Source: Ilyonectria destructans (lineage: Eukaryota; Ascomycota; Sordariomycetes; Hypocreales; Nectriaceae). Taken from it: 64,000 nucleotides of DNA. The position numbers and the translations under genes were made by a program. The stretch's first letter is position 1. Each line of letters opens with the position of its first letter. The stretch lies in the NCBI GenBank assembly GCA_020740775.1, contig JAHEWK010000017.1:1178001-1242000 (forward strand), given 5' to 3'. This document shows positions 11,805-23,613 of this stretch, piece by piece. Under the pieces are notes generated by a model, which searched no databases, was not told the origin of the DNA, and saw nothing but the letters and a program-made list of their open reading frames with translations.

Positions 11805-13270
11805 CGTAATTGATCAACGCGTTAAGAAGCTACTGGCGCGATCTTACGCGACGACCGCAATTAGCTACATTGTTCGCAGCGAATCTGTCTTGATGCTAAG
11901 ATGTGTTAGTGAGTACGTCTATCCTCTCCAAGAGATATATGGCGCAATAGGTACCTTGTAACCTCATTCATCATCCGAACAACAACCTACAATTGGGTTT
12001 CATAAAGGTTCGAAGACAATCCATTTTGTAGCTTAGAATGAGGCATCTAGTCGATTTCCATGAAGAATATACGATTTGGGGGAGATGTTGAAGTGCGAGT
12101 TATCTTGGCTGCAAATTCCAACTTGCAAAGTTAGGAGGTACTGGCACTACCATTATTACAAAGGCCAGAGCTGCAGTGGCCTCTAACGCAATTGTACAGG
12201 GTAGGTTGACACCAGTGTAAACTGCAAAAGTGGAACGCTCCACTAGAGAGCTCACGTATTTCCGGATATTCCTGTTCAACAACCAGTAACACGGCGGCAC
12301 ATGCAAGGCCGAAATATCCCAAACATACCCCGATTTTTCAGCAGAATCAAATGAATGCAACTAAAAATTAGTGCCTCTAGATTCTCACTGAGAGCTTTCT
12401 ATTATTGCCAATCGTGGCATGATCAGATCAATATTTCAGACCTGGACTTTCATATATTGACATGTATGGGACTCATGGTCTTCCTTTGTTATCCAATGGT
12501 CCCTCTTTATCTCGGGGACCTGCAACCAAACCAAACCGTACCCGTGAACAGAAGTACCAGCGACTTCGTGGGACACTCGCAGTGCTTTCACTTAGAGCCT
12601 CAACTTCAAGTGCCCACCGTTCCGCCTCACGTGTTCCAGTTTACGAAGAGCTCAAGAATCCGTTCTCAATTGACGCCAGATTGGAATGAGACCAAACGTG
12701 AAAACCGATACGGGCAGAAAGACTGGGCAACGAGGGGATGAGACTTTTTGGGGCGTGTGCGCAGTGACGCGAGCCAATAGGGGCCTTGGAACCAAGAGGA
12801 ACAGGGAATATATGGAACCTGGCCGCCGGAAAGCTTGCCTTTAGCCCGGTGTCTGTGGACCTGACGAGGAGACCTGTGAATTGGTTGGTTGCGAAGCGCG
12901 GGGAGTTTAGTAGATCAACACTTGGAAGAACCCCCCTCCGCCAATGGCTGGAACAAAGGTTGACTCCTTTGCTACGCTGGCGCCTTCACGCGCTGCTGCT
13001 CGGATTGGGACGCGCCATGTCGTCACTCGCACTGGTGGTCAATGGCTCATTCATTCTTACAAGACACGGCAAGTTCAACGGCACTGGCGACTCGCGAATT
13101 CGCGTTGACGACAAAATGCGTGTGATACACGCGTGTTATTGGCCTTACACACCTGTGCAGCGATGGATGGATATTACTTGACCATCCGCACGCAGCCTCA
13201 ATGGCTTCCAACAATATCGTTCAGCTCACTCGATCCGTACGACCGACCTTCCCATCGAGCTGACTATTTC
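11805..13270. other. Non-coding stretch, nothing recognised
   Basis: Short open frames only; none shows a domain or motif that I recognise. No tRNA-like cloverleaf or strong repeat was seen. Confidence 0.4.
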
Positions 13271-13473
13271 ACGATGTCCTCCGAAACATTCTCTTCAAAC
13301 AGCCCATTCTCCGACCAGCCAGATGCTATAGAGCGCATTGAGTTCTCTTTGTCTTCGCCGGCTGTCTCGTCGCCAGCAACGTCGTTGCCAGCGACACCAT
13401 CGCCCCGTCCTCGCGGGACCGCCGCCGACTTTATCAAGGTCGATTGGACACTCTGGGGCCGCCAAGAGCAGTG

Positions 13474-13620
13474 TGGCTAACAGACAGACCGTCTGACAGA
13501 CCGACTGAGTCCGTCTGCCAGACCGCAGACCGACAGACCGGCCATTCTCGTCAGACCGACAGACCGGACAGACCGGTCGGTCTGGGGTGGTCCGGATCGG
13601 TCTGGCTTGGCCTAAATGGG
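13474..13620 (+). repeat. Cluster of CAGACCG/CGGTCTG motifs (transposon end)
   Basis: At least eight CAGACCG words and several inverted CGGTCTG words are packed in 150 bp. The organisation matches a hAT-type subterminal region, with a motif different from the families at 11.2, 11.5 and 61.4 kb. The cluster begins at the end of a short open frame (ATG at 13274, Ser/Pro-rich, about 68 codons), which may be the truncated start of a coding region cut by this insertion. Confidence 0.5.
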
Positions 13621-13729
13621 CTACTGTTTCAGTGCCGCCATTGGCCCACTGCGCCTTAGGAATACGAGGAAGGTCCGTTTACTCAACCCAAATAAAATTG
13701 CGCACCCGGGTGGGCGACTGATTGAATGA

Positions 13730-14485
13730 ATGAAATTTATTCCGCCCGGGAGGACTAACCTCATAGGGCCGGGTGCGCTAGGCTATTTACAGTTCTAAGT
13801 TTATCATTCGCGTCTCCCAGAAGCCCCACTTTCTTCCTCGTCCACTGATAAGTCTCGCCTCGCTTGACTCTGTGCGACAGGCATGCTTGAAGGCCAATTT
13901 CTCCAAGTGTTCGGCATCCTATTCTCAGCAGCCGAAGCTTAGTCTGCCAACTTGAGGCTGTTTGGTGTTAGTATCGCCAGGTTTGGCCGCTAATTTTGGT
14001 TGGTTAGTGTGTTATCCAGTCTGGTTTGCATCAAGTCTCCTCGTATCCATGGCGAACTTAATCGCCACCCGCACCGCCTGTCGGTTAGGTGCCCATTTTG
14101 GGCCATCCGATGGCGCCTTTCCTCCCAAAAAGAACGAGTTTCCCATCTTTGCCTGTCCGATCCTTCGCATGCCTTCCCGCTGTGCATCCCACTTCGTGCA
14201 CCGAAACAGAAAATGTTCTATCGTTTCTGCTGCTTGTCCACAATCGCACATGTCCGACTCCACTGCCCCAATCCTGTGGAGGAAGCTGTTGACCCTGGCC
14301 ATTCCCGGCCGTAGCTGGGAGAGCATGTCTGATTCGCGTCTCTTCAGCCATCATACAGGGAGCATGTGTGTGTGCCTGGTAACGCTTTATCGATTCGCTT
14401 CGAATAGTTTCCGACCCTATCGGACAGAGTCTTTTGCCGCTGCAGCTGTGCGATCGCCAGTCTTGTCCGCGTGGAACGATGCCAC
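13730..14485 (-). pseudogene. 5'-truncated, decayed copy of the Tad-like LINE
   Basis: The minus strand at 14012-14326 encodes 'LSQLRPGMARVNSFLHRIG', 'CDCGQAAETIEHFLFRC' and 'KWDAQREGMRRIGQAKMGN'. This is nearly the same as the C-terminal end of ORF2 of the LINE at 27-33 kb. Further upstream the match continues through stop codons and frameshifts to about 14485. The 3' end (TTTATTCCGCCCGGGAGGA on the plus strand, 13736 on) matches the LINE 3' end near 27247 and is followed by a short GAAT-type repeat tail at 13720-13735. This is a dead, 5'-truncated insertion. Confidence 0.8.
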
Positions 14486-14670
14486 ACCCAACTAGTTAAC
14501 TAATTCCATAGAATAGCTACAATGCTCGGAAACCATCTCTTCATCATAGAATAATTCTCTTTAAATAGTAGTGGACTTTGTGTGGCCGTTTTCCGGAAAG
14601 AGTACCCTCCACCACCGCCCTACCACTTGACCTTAGCCCCCATATTTCGATATGACTGTTCACGATCGGC

Positions 14671-15213
14671 AACGATAAAGTGGTACGGCTCTCCGACTTC
14701 TGCGCAACCTACCACGCCGCTATCGCGCGAGTGCAAGGGCGAGTAGGCGAGATGATGCTAGGGTGGGCGCCGGCGGTCGATCTCTCCGCGATCCGTGACG
14801 ACCTAACCTGCCGGCTGCCGGGGTGGTGCTTCCTCGACAAGCCGGATAATGGCCTAACGGGCAAATATAAGGCGATGGCGCGCCGTGCGTGGTCATCCTC
14901 CTTCCGCGGCCAGGCCCTTGCCAAGACCGGCCACTGGCTGCCCGGCTCCTGCCTGGCGTACCTAGAAGCGGCAACCGAGCTCACCACGATGATCTTCGTC
15001 ACGCTCCACTTAACCGCGGGGCTGCCCGGCCGGGGCACCGAGGTAACGAGCATCCGGCTTCGAAACACGAAGTTGGCGACTAGGAACCTCTTTATCCGCG
15101 AGGGACAGCTTGTGGTTGTCTTCAGTTATAACAAAGCTCGGGCCTTGAATAACTACGCCTTCTATACCGTGCGCTACCTTCTGGACAATCTAGGCTCATC
15201 TATATTCATCTAA
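14671..15213 (+). pseudogene. Fragment resembling a TLH/RecQ-associated mobile protein
   Basis: The open frame (about 177 codons) carries 'LTAGLPGRGTEVTSIRLRN' and 'QLVVVFSYNKARALNNYAF'. I associate these words with a conserved region of long fungal proteins that also hold a DUF3505-type zinc domain or a RecQ/telomere-linked helicase. The start is not defined; an upstream frame without Met is open. The frame ends after 'YLLDNLGSSIFI' at a TAA, well short of the family length, and no helicase motifs follow. This is probably a relic of a subtelomeric or mobile helicase gene. Family assignment is from memory of motif words only. Confidence 0.5.
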
Positions 15214-16302
15214 GTTAACGACCCTACTTTTCGCAGCACCCACTTTTCGCGGGCCCCCACTTACAACAGCAAATAAGTAACAGTCAACTTTAAATGCAAA
15301 TAAAATAACAACCAAAGCATCTAATTGGTCAATTCCAAGTGTTCCTAATAGAAGATATCACGCTGATTACAAATATCTAAAAGTCATCCAATAAAAATAA
15401 AGAAAAAGCTGACTCTGCTGTCGAAATGAGAACCGACGATCAGGACCCTCCAGCCATCTTAGTTCGAAGCGATTAAGGAATATTCTCCGCGTGGCGCTTT
15501 CTGACAATTATCGACTCACGACTCACTAAGCCCACTACCTTCACCTGCCATGACTGCAACTAGCAGAAGACATCAAAGCGGGTGGTTACGGACAATGGGA
15601 AATGGGATGCTCTCTTGTGTTATGGCTGTTATGGTCGACTACTGTCCTTGCACTTGCCCCGCTTGACCACAACTTGCTCAGCAGCTTACGGGCCGTCAGC
15701 GTCCCACCGACGATCTCTGCCTCGACATCATGGTACCCAAGACGTGACGAAATTATCGGTTTGCACCGGCCCACAATCACTCGTAATACCATCGCGATAT
15801 CGTCCTTTTCAACACGTTATTCGTGCCAATCAGAACCGGCAATATCACACGCACCATTTACGAGATACTCCTTGGCAATACCGCATCCTCAGCAATATCG
15901 AGCGACGTATATGCAGACTCGTGGAATGGTCGAGTCAGACGACGACGTGATATATCTTGGCACAATTGCCAAAGAGCACAGCCCGCAAAGGACGCCTAGA
16001 AATGGCATTTCAACTGTCAGGGGCGCAGTTCAGACACCGACAACGGGTCGGAAAACCACTGCCCGCACCGCTCCAAACGGATCGAGTCGTCGGGCGATTC
16101 CCACCTCGACGCAAACCTCTGGTGGACGCCCCAGATCGACTCCTCCTCGTGCCCGGACTCATCACCGATCCCAAGCGTCTTCACGAAAAACCACGATCCC
16201 GCCTTACATGGATAGATTGGTAAATCTGGGCTGGTCACGGTGTGAGTAGTCCATACACAATATATTAGGCACTATTTCTTATCCCTCCGCTTATTCCTCT
16301 GC
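15214..16302. other. Intergenic region downstream of Argonaute
   Basis: A plus-strand open frame with ATG at about 15924 (begins Met-Val-Glu-Ser-Asp-Asp-Asp, Thr/Arg/Pro-rich, ends 16249) is possible but has no recognisable domain. I do not call it. The rest appears non-coding. Confidence 0.35.
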
Positions 16303-19300
16303 TCAAATGTAAAACATGGTATCCTTCAACTTCTCATGAATCCTCACATCTTCATTCCCAACTTGCAACCCCCCCGTCTGACTCCCCGCCAACGACGGCT
16401 CCGCAGACTGTGTCGGCGTGTCAAACACACCACTCAGATAGCACCTAGCCCTCTCACAGACAATATCAGCATAGTAAGCCGGCGTGCACAGACTGACTGC
16501 CTTGGTCGTACGCCCATACACATAGCACAAGCTCTGCGTCAGGTCCTCAAGCACATCCGCCACGTTGTTGAATTCCGGCGGCAGCGTCTTGGCATAGCGA
16601 GCGCGGAAGATCTCATCGAGCACGACAACGTAGTGACCCGGACGCGCGGTGCCCTGGATGGCTGCGTGCGCCTGGAGGAAGAAGTCCCAGTTACGCGCCT
16701 CTGTGACACCGCGGTCGACGACGGTGCCGGGCTTCGGGTTGCCGGACCGGTCGGCGTTGGCTTCCTTTGTCGGGTAGAACCGCGTGTGGTGACGCTTACC
16801 GACAATGACGATGGTGAAATGTGGGAGGCCGTTCTTCTGGTCAGAGGCCGGATACACCACCGTACATGCCTTGCGCAGCCGCGGAAGTTCCTCGTTGACG
16901 ACTTTGTCATACTGACCCTCGGAGACGCCGTCACGGTATACCAGGATATTCTCAGGCAGGGACTGGTGGTTTCCTTTGGTTTTCCACAGCTGGAGGCGTG
17001 ATTTAAGCATGTCTGACAGGTCTGTGACCATTTCCTGGCGAGCGCCGGCCTGGACCCGGAGAACTGCAGGCCACTGGCCAAGCCACCTATCGACGCTGGC
17101 AACCATCCCGGCGATGCTTGGCGCGCGAGAACTAGACCCAGGAGACGGATGTGTGACGTCAATGCCGACAACCATTGTCTTATTCTCGATGATTATACCA
17201 AGGCGTAGATTATCGAGCAGTTGGTTGTTTCCGCCCAGTTTCAGGTTGAGCTTCAGGGCGACGTTGGCGAAGTACTGGCCCTGGCCCCTCTCCTTGGCAA
17301 TCTTATGGCCAACGACGCAGATAGTTTGGATCCCGTACTTAACGTCACCGCAGTGTTTGATCCTGTTGTAGAGTGGGATGGTATCTGGTAGGATAATGAA
17401 AAGTAGGTCCAAGGACTTGGCAGCTAATTTGAAGACGTTGTCGAGCTCTGGGTCATCCTGATCTCTCAGGACTAGCCGTCGTCCTGGAGCTGGGGGGTTC
17501 ACAACTATTCCGGTTTTGCGCAAAGCATCTCGAAACTTATCGAGCATTGCAATGAGACCTGCTTGATCAAATGAGTCCCGCCGATCAGGTATCGAAATTA
17601 GTAGGTACGACCAATTTGTCAAAGTCCCGGCGGTGTTCAACTTCACGTTAACCATATTCCAGCTGCCAAAGCGCACCGAGGCAGACTTCTCGTCTTTATA
17701 GAAGACCTTAGGCTCGTTGAGAACCCTCCCTGGTACAGTGATCAACTGAGGTGAGACCGATACGCCAAACCGATCCTGTCATAAAGAATAAGTTTCGGTG
17801 TGCAGTTATAAAGAGGGCGTTACCTACCAGAAGCACGTTCGCCTGTGATGAAAGGCCAACTGTTTGAAAACCATCGCGGACTATTGAACCCGCATTCTCC
17901 CATGGGCTCCGTACAGCAAACCGTATCATTTGCTGGGTTTGCCCGGGGTCGAGCTTTGAGTTTGAGTTCTGGCCTGGGACGACAACACAGACCTCGGGTG
18001 GAAGATAACTTGGGTTATCTCGCGTACCGACGTTGATGACGGGGATCATGGGGTTGATCTGCCGATTATATTCTATTCAGACAGTTATTATAAAATGAGC
18101 TTTTCCAACAGGCATTTGAACACCCACTGGTCAAAAAGAATTCGTAAACACTGATGTATCTGCCACTGGACGAGGTCGACGATGGCTTATCGGAAGGGCC
18201 TGCCTGCTTTCCTTTCCTCTTTTTCTTTTTCCCCCCCTCCTGACTTCCGGCTCCTGGGGTGCTGGCCGGCTGGCCTCCCCCACCGCCATCGAGCCAGAAC
18301 TCCACGTCCTTAGGACCTGCACCGAACTCTTTTACCCTTGAGGGATGTTGGAGGCCGTGTCCGTCGTTCGTGTTGGCGAAGCCAACAATGGTCTTGACTT
18401 TCCGCACGATTTCACCCTTTTTATTCCTCCTTTCGGGCAGGTGAGTAGGCCTCACCTTGAGCTTCTCGAGGAAGTTGTTCAGTTTGTACTTGCTTCTTTG
18501 GTGAGCTGCGTAGTACATGAACATTAACTGGTCCAGCGGCCCTGCTTCGTAAAAGGCCCCGTGGCTGACATTAACGTTGACAAGGAGGCGGCAGGTTGCT
18601 ACCCTCACGCTCGAAAAGAAGCCTCGTATTCCTATCAATCCTGTGCCAAGATCCCACTTATCCGCGTTATCGGCTAGAGAGAATCTCTTGCTAGCCCCAA
18701 TCGTAGCCAGATTCCCCGTCAACTTTGAGTAGTGGTTTAGGAAGATGTTGAAGGCCTGAACCAGAGACTGAGCGTCGTCGAACCGCGCGCTCAGGTTCGT
18801 AGATGTGAGATACTCGATAAGATGCGAGACACTTAAGGTATTCGTGTATAGGAGACGGACTTCGTATCGAGGGGCATTCTGTCGAGGTTCGTCCTCATCT
18901 TCTGAGCGGTAGTGGATTTTGACAACCGTGTCATCCGCAGGCAACTTCTGACGCGACACAAGAGTTGACTTGAAGTCAGTGGCCACATCCAGACGAAATT
19001 CCGTCAATTCTTCGGACTCCAGAAACAGCCTGATGACCTGGCTAAGCTTTCTTCCAGCGACGGCGGGTGAAACAGCAATATCGTATCGGTAGAGCATGAC
19101 TTTTGAAGATGGACACATCTCGAAATAGTTGGCCCACAGCGTCACGGGTGTGCCTTTCGTGCCGAAGCGGGGACGACAAGGAAACCCCTCTTGTAGCTTT
19201 AAGCCGGCGAGACTCAGGGGACCTTTGGCAGCGGCAAGAAGTGCATCTTCGGTCTTCGCGACAACCGTGTTTGGAACAGGGATGGTTCGACCGGGAGTTC

Positions 19301-19518
19301 TCCATCGTTGGTGTTAGTGCAGTCGTGGAGGACAGGGGCAAAATCATGTTAGATAAAACGTACGAGAACACCGAAAGAGGCCCGCCACCCCTTCCTCTGC
19401 CCTGGAAGCCTCCACGGGCACCGCGGCCTCCGCCAGAATCGCCCCCGAAACCTCCCCGTCTAGGGCCACGTCCTCCGCCGCGGCCGCGAAAAGAGCCTCG
19501 ACCACCCGGAGTGGACAT
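16303..19518 (-). CDS. Argonaute (QDE-2-like), four exons, about 1014 aa, intact
   Basis: Small-RNA-guided slicer protein of the RNA-silencing complex. Exons on the minus strand are 19518-19364, 19299-18128, 18072-17828 and 17775-16303. Introns of 64, 55 and 52 nt have GT...AG ends (GTACGT, GTGGGT, GTAGGT starts). Spliced length is 3045 nt, in frame throughout. The N-terminus is an RGG-rich tail. Then come an N domain ('FGTKGTPVTLWANYFEM'), PAZ/L2 ('NPSYLPPEVCVVVPGQ'), Mid ('LITVPGRVLNEP') and Piwi. Piwi has all four catalytic positions: Asp in GIDVTHPSPGS, Glu in ARQEMVTDL, Asp in VYRDGVSEGQ and Asp in AYYADIVCERAR (DEDD form). The end 'KLKDTMFYI' is a typical Argonaute C-terminus. Start chosen at the first Met of the RGG exon. 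It appears functional. Whether it is the quelling (QDE-2) or meiotic-silencing (SMS-2) type cannot be told here. Confidence 0.95.
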
Positions 19519-20840
19519 AAAAAGAATAGATGAGTGGGGCTGAAAAGATATCTCAACTCTGGAATGTCAGATATCAGACTGAAACCAGGGCAAGGAGAAA
19601 AATGAGCTTAGCCAGCGTGCACTAGCGGAAGAGGTACAAGAGAGGAGAGTGGTCCGGGGCACTTCTATATCTATGACCACATATCTCCCACCTACCGTCT
19701 TCCTACAGGTGAACGAATGGGAAGCGGTGAATGGTATGTATTGGCTGAAGTCTTGGGCATAGATGCCCGAAGATAAACCGGCTGCTGTCATTTGCCGACG
19801 GCGTTTCGGGGGGAGGGGCTGTGGAATATTCAAATTACATGGCGAACAGGTGTGGGCAGCAGCCAAGAATGGGCGAGGGTTACCTTGAACTCCTTGACGT
19901 CATCCTTGCATCTCTACCACTACATGTAACCGGATGACATGTGATTCCTTCTCCACGGTAAAGGGGAATGGCATCGATCGTACAGTGTACAGTAGCATGC
20001 CCGATGTCTGGTTCTCAATTCGCGCAGAAGGTGGTGCCGTTCGTCCGAGAGCTCCTCGTTATGGGACGTTGCAAACTCTGTCGATGTGATGGGCAGACCC
20101 GGAAACCCATCGCGAGCTGTAGTACAGTATTTGTGGCGACAATGATGTTGGGGGTGCTTCGGCTCGGTCATTGCGCTCTGTGATGCTATCCTACTGTACT
20201 GCTCGCGTCGTGTTGTGTGGCTTGCTCTTAGGGTTTCGCGTTCCGTTCCTTAGTTGTCAAACCATTCGTCATGATCTTGCCTCCTGTGACATTGCAGGTG
20301 GATGTCATGTTGTGTACAAGCCATCATTTCGTAACACAAATGCTCCGTGGCGTTTAACTTGCAGACGAGAGTTTGGGGAAAGGTGTGATACCTTTTGTTT
20401 CTTGGTTGGATCTCGATCTGGTGCAAATTGAAATTGCAAACTTTTGGCTCGTGATGGACCATCGGCTGATCATCAGCCCACTTCAATGTTTTTATGGCAA
20501 GACGCCGACCGAATTGGACACTTGGGCCCTTCAGCCTATTGGTGTGTAGTTATCAGAAACCCTTACATCCTAGTGTTACATACCCCAAGATTGACGGGAA
20601 TGTGCAGATTGATTGGCAGTTCGCGTATTTGCACCTTATGTTCGGCTGGTTGCATGCCTTTGCAGTTGAGAACTTGATGAAAGAGCATAAATCGATGCCT
20701 GTCTCGCCTGTGTTTTGCACACCGAATTAATTGGCCTCGTTTATGGTCGCTCAGGGTCTCTCATGTGGCCTCGTCGACTGGTAGGAACGGTCGCTTCTGT
20801 GGCTCTAGTCGAACCTATCTACACTAACAGCTACAAAATA
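19519..20840. other. Argonaute 5' flank; nothing else recognised
   Basis: This contains the promoter side of the Argonaute gene. Short frames on both strands carry no motif that I recognise. No clear TATA box near the start. Confidence 0.35.
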
Positions 20841-20841
20841 A

Positions 20842-21058
20842 TGGACGAAAGAAGAGATGATGGCATATATGGACTGGAGCAAGGCAGAGGATGAGCGAAT
20901 TGAAGCCCAGGTCGCTGAAGAGATGGGAGACAATCCTTTAGCTAATAGAAGAAGGGGCGTTAAAGACATCTGGAGGAGAATAGAAAGGGACAGTAGGGAA
21001 TAAGAGGCTTTGTACTTGGCTAGCAATAGTGCAGAAGAGTGTATCATAGTCAAATTGT
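20842..21058 (+). pseudogene. Short conserved-looking repeat-associated frame with one stop
   Basis: The plus-strand reading gives 'WTKEEMMAYMDWSKAEDER' and 'EMGDNPLANRRRGVKDIW', is acidic/basic helical in style, and has one in-frame TAA before 'EALYLASNSAEECI'. It looks like a real but decayed coding fragment. I have seen similar short frames beside fungal repeats but cannot name the family. It lies just upstream of a LINE-like 3' end. Confidence 0.35.
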
Positions 21059-21069
21059 AGCTGGTAGTT

Positions 21070-21110
21070 CCATTGAATCAATTTATTAACGCCCGGCGGC
21101 CGAGCCGAAA
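21070..21110 (-). repeat. LINE 3'-end-like sequence
   Basis: TTTATTAACGCCCGGCGGCC resembles the 3' termini at 13736 (TTTATTCCGCCCGGGAGGA) and 27247 (TTTATTACGCCCGGGAGAAC) read on the plus strand. It is probably the 3' end of another 5'-truncated LINE copy. Confidence 0.4.
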
Positions 21111-22264
21111 GGGCACTAATTACTAATATACATATACGTTGCTCAAATTGTGTCCTTGTCTCCTTAAGCCTATACTGTGTCCTCTTCCTGCTTGTGCCTT
21201 CTCATCTGCTCTCTTTCTCTCTTGCTGCCGATTCCCGTGGTTTAGTAGTGTTAATGCGAACTAGCTTAAAGCCTATTCTCTAAGTGTTTAGTGTCCTATC
21301 TACAGCGGCTGAAGCGGTGTCCGCTTGCTATGGCACGGGGTGAGGGTCTGAGTTAGATTGGAAATAGTGCTACTAATGGATGAGGATTTCGATGTGGTCG
21401 AGGCCACGACCCATCAGCGTTTTTCACAGGCCACACGGATGAAATAGGAGGAAACACTTAGTTTTTAGATAGAACATGCGTTGATGCACAATTGATTGAA
21501 TTTTAAGATACTTGCGACGTGTTTTGATGCGGTTATTGATGGATATGTAAGAACGTAGTCTCCAGAATCACGAAAATAAGGTACAAAATTACCGCAGAGC
21601 AGTGGGCGTATTGGACATGGCACTCAGGCCATTTGCTCGAGGAGTGCACGTGAGTAGCGTGCTCCGCTGCCGTAGGCACGAGCCACAATGGCCTGAGCTT
21701 GCTGAGGTAAATCTCGCGTCAATGCGCCCCCCCACCATCGCGCTCCTGCCTCACTCCTTCCAGTCTCCTCCAACACCATCACCACCCCGCCATCTCGCCC
21801 CAAGGAGTCGGTCAGTTGTATCTTCCGCCCTACGATATTTCAACGGCCCTGCACTCTCACTTCCTATTTCGCGCGCCGCTAACCCACTTTGGCGGCCTGT
21901 CCGCCTGTACACCCTACGGTCTCTTCAAAGGGTCTACAAAGCCAACAACTGCGCGCCCCGCAGCTTTCGCACGTCGACATGATGAGACAGGATCGCGCCG
22001 AACGGGGCCGCATCCACTATTGGCGTGGCCAGAAACCGGCTGCGGCGAAGTCGGCGGCAACAGGGAAGAACAAGAGGAAAAAGATGAAGTTGACGGACCA
22101 GAGGAGCGTGGCGAATGCGCATGAAACTGGGCATTCAACTGATGACGTGGAGGGGACTACGACGGAGGAAGAACCAGAGTGCCCGTCAAAGGTACCAAGA
22201 CTGGGAACTATCCCAGAGGTGGCCGTCTGCAACAAAAGGCAGAAGCCGCTAAAACAGCATGGTA
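21111..22264. other. Left flank of the three-gene transposon; possible interrupted gene
   Basis: A plus-strand frame at about 21980-22264 (starts near Met-Met-Arg-Gln-Asp-Arg, Lys/Glu/Thr-rich, 'EEEPECPSKVPRLG') is open up to the transposon border. It could be the end of a host gene cut by the insertion. No domain is recognised and upstream frames overlap, so it is not called as a gene. Confidence 0.3.
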
Positions 22265-22299
22265 TACGGAAGTCCATAGGGGGCACAGTTCCAAAACCC
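22265..22299 (+). repeat. Left TIR of the three-gene transposon
   Basis: 35 bp, exact reverse complement of 27198-27232. Outer part TACGGAAGTCC, inner part CAGTTCCAAAACCC. Confidence 0.9.
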
Positions 22300-22786
22300 A
22301 ATTTGTGGTTGTTTTTGGGTAGGGGCACACCCACCGTGCGGCCCCGTTTGAAGCATAATCGCTCCCTCAAATCGCTTAGTCATCCAAAATCAACTTGCAT
22401 TCATGGCCAGCTAGTCACGTGCGCACGCCTAATTCTCCTCACAACAGGCTACGAGGGTCTCTTTCCTTTCTTCTTCCTTCTTCAACTACAATTTGAAGGT
22501 AAGAATAGCCTCCTTTTGCATCAAAATAACGCCACCGCCATGCGCTTTACGTGGGCGTTCAATCAGCTACGATATCGCATGGTTACGTGCTACATTTTGA
22601 TATGCATTTTGCCCATATTGGCGGACCCACGCGCGCCTACGATTTTCCGCAGTACGTACTGACCCAGGCTAACCGTTACCCAGGCAGGAACCCCACAAGC
22701 CTTCCAGACGCGATGCATCTCCGTACGCGCCCGTACGTAAGCAGATTCGACACACTTCGGCTTCGTACGACTACGGATTGCCCATC

Positions 22787-23613
22787 ATGGCCGGCGCTCG
22801 CAAGAAGGGTGACAAGGACAAGGAGGCGGAGAAGGAGAGAGAGCGACTCGAAAAGGAAAAAGAGAAACAGGACAATCTGCTTCGTAAGGCTGCTATCGAC
22901 CTCCTACGTGAGGATTTTGGAGAGGAAAAATTCGGCCAGCTGCCTAAGGAAGTGCTGGAGATCGATACTTATACGTTCACATACAAGGGCGAACAGCCCA
23001 CTGAGAACCCGGATCTTACCGTTTGGGCTCTGATGAATGCTCTGAAGGGTAGCAGCAAGAAGGGTTTTGCTGCCATTGACTCCACCAAGGTTTGTACCCG
23101 CAGATCAGCGTACTAGTTCGTACTAACTCGTATCAGGAAGTACGTCTGCTTGAGCTCAACTACAAGACCGACAGCAAGTCTATGAAGAAGACCGCCCCTG
23201 TCCTCAACTTTCGCGGCAGTCAGAATTGTGATAGTATGCTCCGCCACCTGTACGGTGACGAACGTGAGGATACGGAGCGCTGCAACAAGTGTACGGGCCA
23301 AAACGGCGCCTTCAACAAGTGTATTGTCTCTGACACTCACCCGCATGCTTGTGCCAATTGCGACTGGAACCGTTCTAGCCAGGCATGTTCTCTCGGTAAG
23401 TACTTACACTTACGCACCTAGATACGGTACTAATTAGTAGTAGGCAAGCAAAATACTAAGCGCAAGGCCGATGACTTCAACTCCGATAGTGACAGTACGG
23501 ACCCGATGGAGGACTTCGACCGCAAGACGCTCTTGAAGATGTCTAAGTTCTTCAAGGATGCTGCTGACAAGAAGAAGAGAAAGAAGGGGGCCACCCCTCC
23601 GAAGAAAGACTAA
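22787..23613 (+). CDS. Cysteine-rich DUF3716-like protein of the transposon (243 aa, 3 exons)
   Basis: Exons 22787-23089, 23137-23395 and 23444-23613 (732 nt spliced, in frame). Intron 1 (47 nt) has a perfect TACTAAC branch site at 23121; intron 2 (48 nt) starts GTAAGT and ends TAG. The N-terminus is a Lys/Glu-rich charged helix likely to form a coiled coil. Residues about 145-185 carry a cysteine cluster: CNKCTGQNGAFNKC and then HACANC ... ACSL. This pattern (CxxC, later Cys, 'ACANC', final Cys) resembles the fungal domain of unknown function DUF3716. The C-terminal tail is Asp/Ser- then Lys-rich, like a nuclear localisation segment. Start chosen at ATG 22787. A DNA- or RNA-binding accessory role in transposition is a guess from position only. 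Confidence 0.75.

Noticed and set aside
12786..13181. 131-codon open frame as a gene
   Set aside because: No recognisable motif, codon composition like surrounding non-coding DNA, no upstream promoter signal.
15602..16249. 215-codon open frame as a gene
   Set aside because: Ser/Thr/Arg-rich composition without domain, overlapping frames equally open, no promoter or splice support. At most the last 108 codons could be real.
20000..20760. Genes or tRNAs between Argonaute and 20.8 kb
   Set aside because: No cloverleaf with a GTTCRANNC arm, and no domain in the short frames on either strand.
21602..21982. Mitochondrial-targeted protein gene
   Set aside because: The N-terminus is Pro/Ser/Arg-rich and could look like a presequence, but no mature domain follows and overlapping frames are equally likely.
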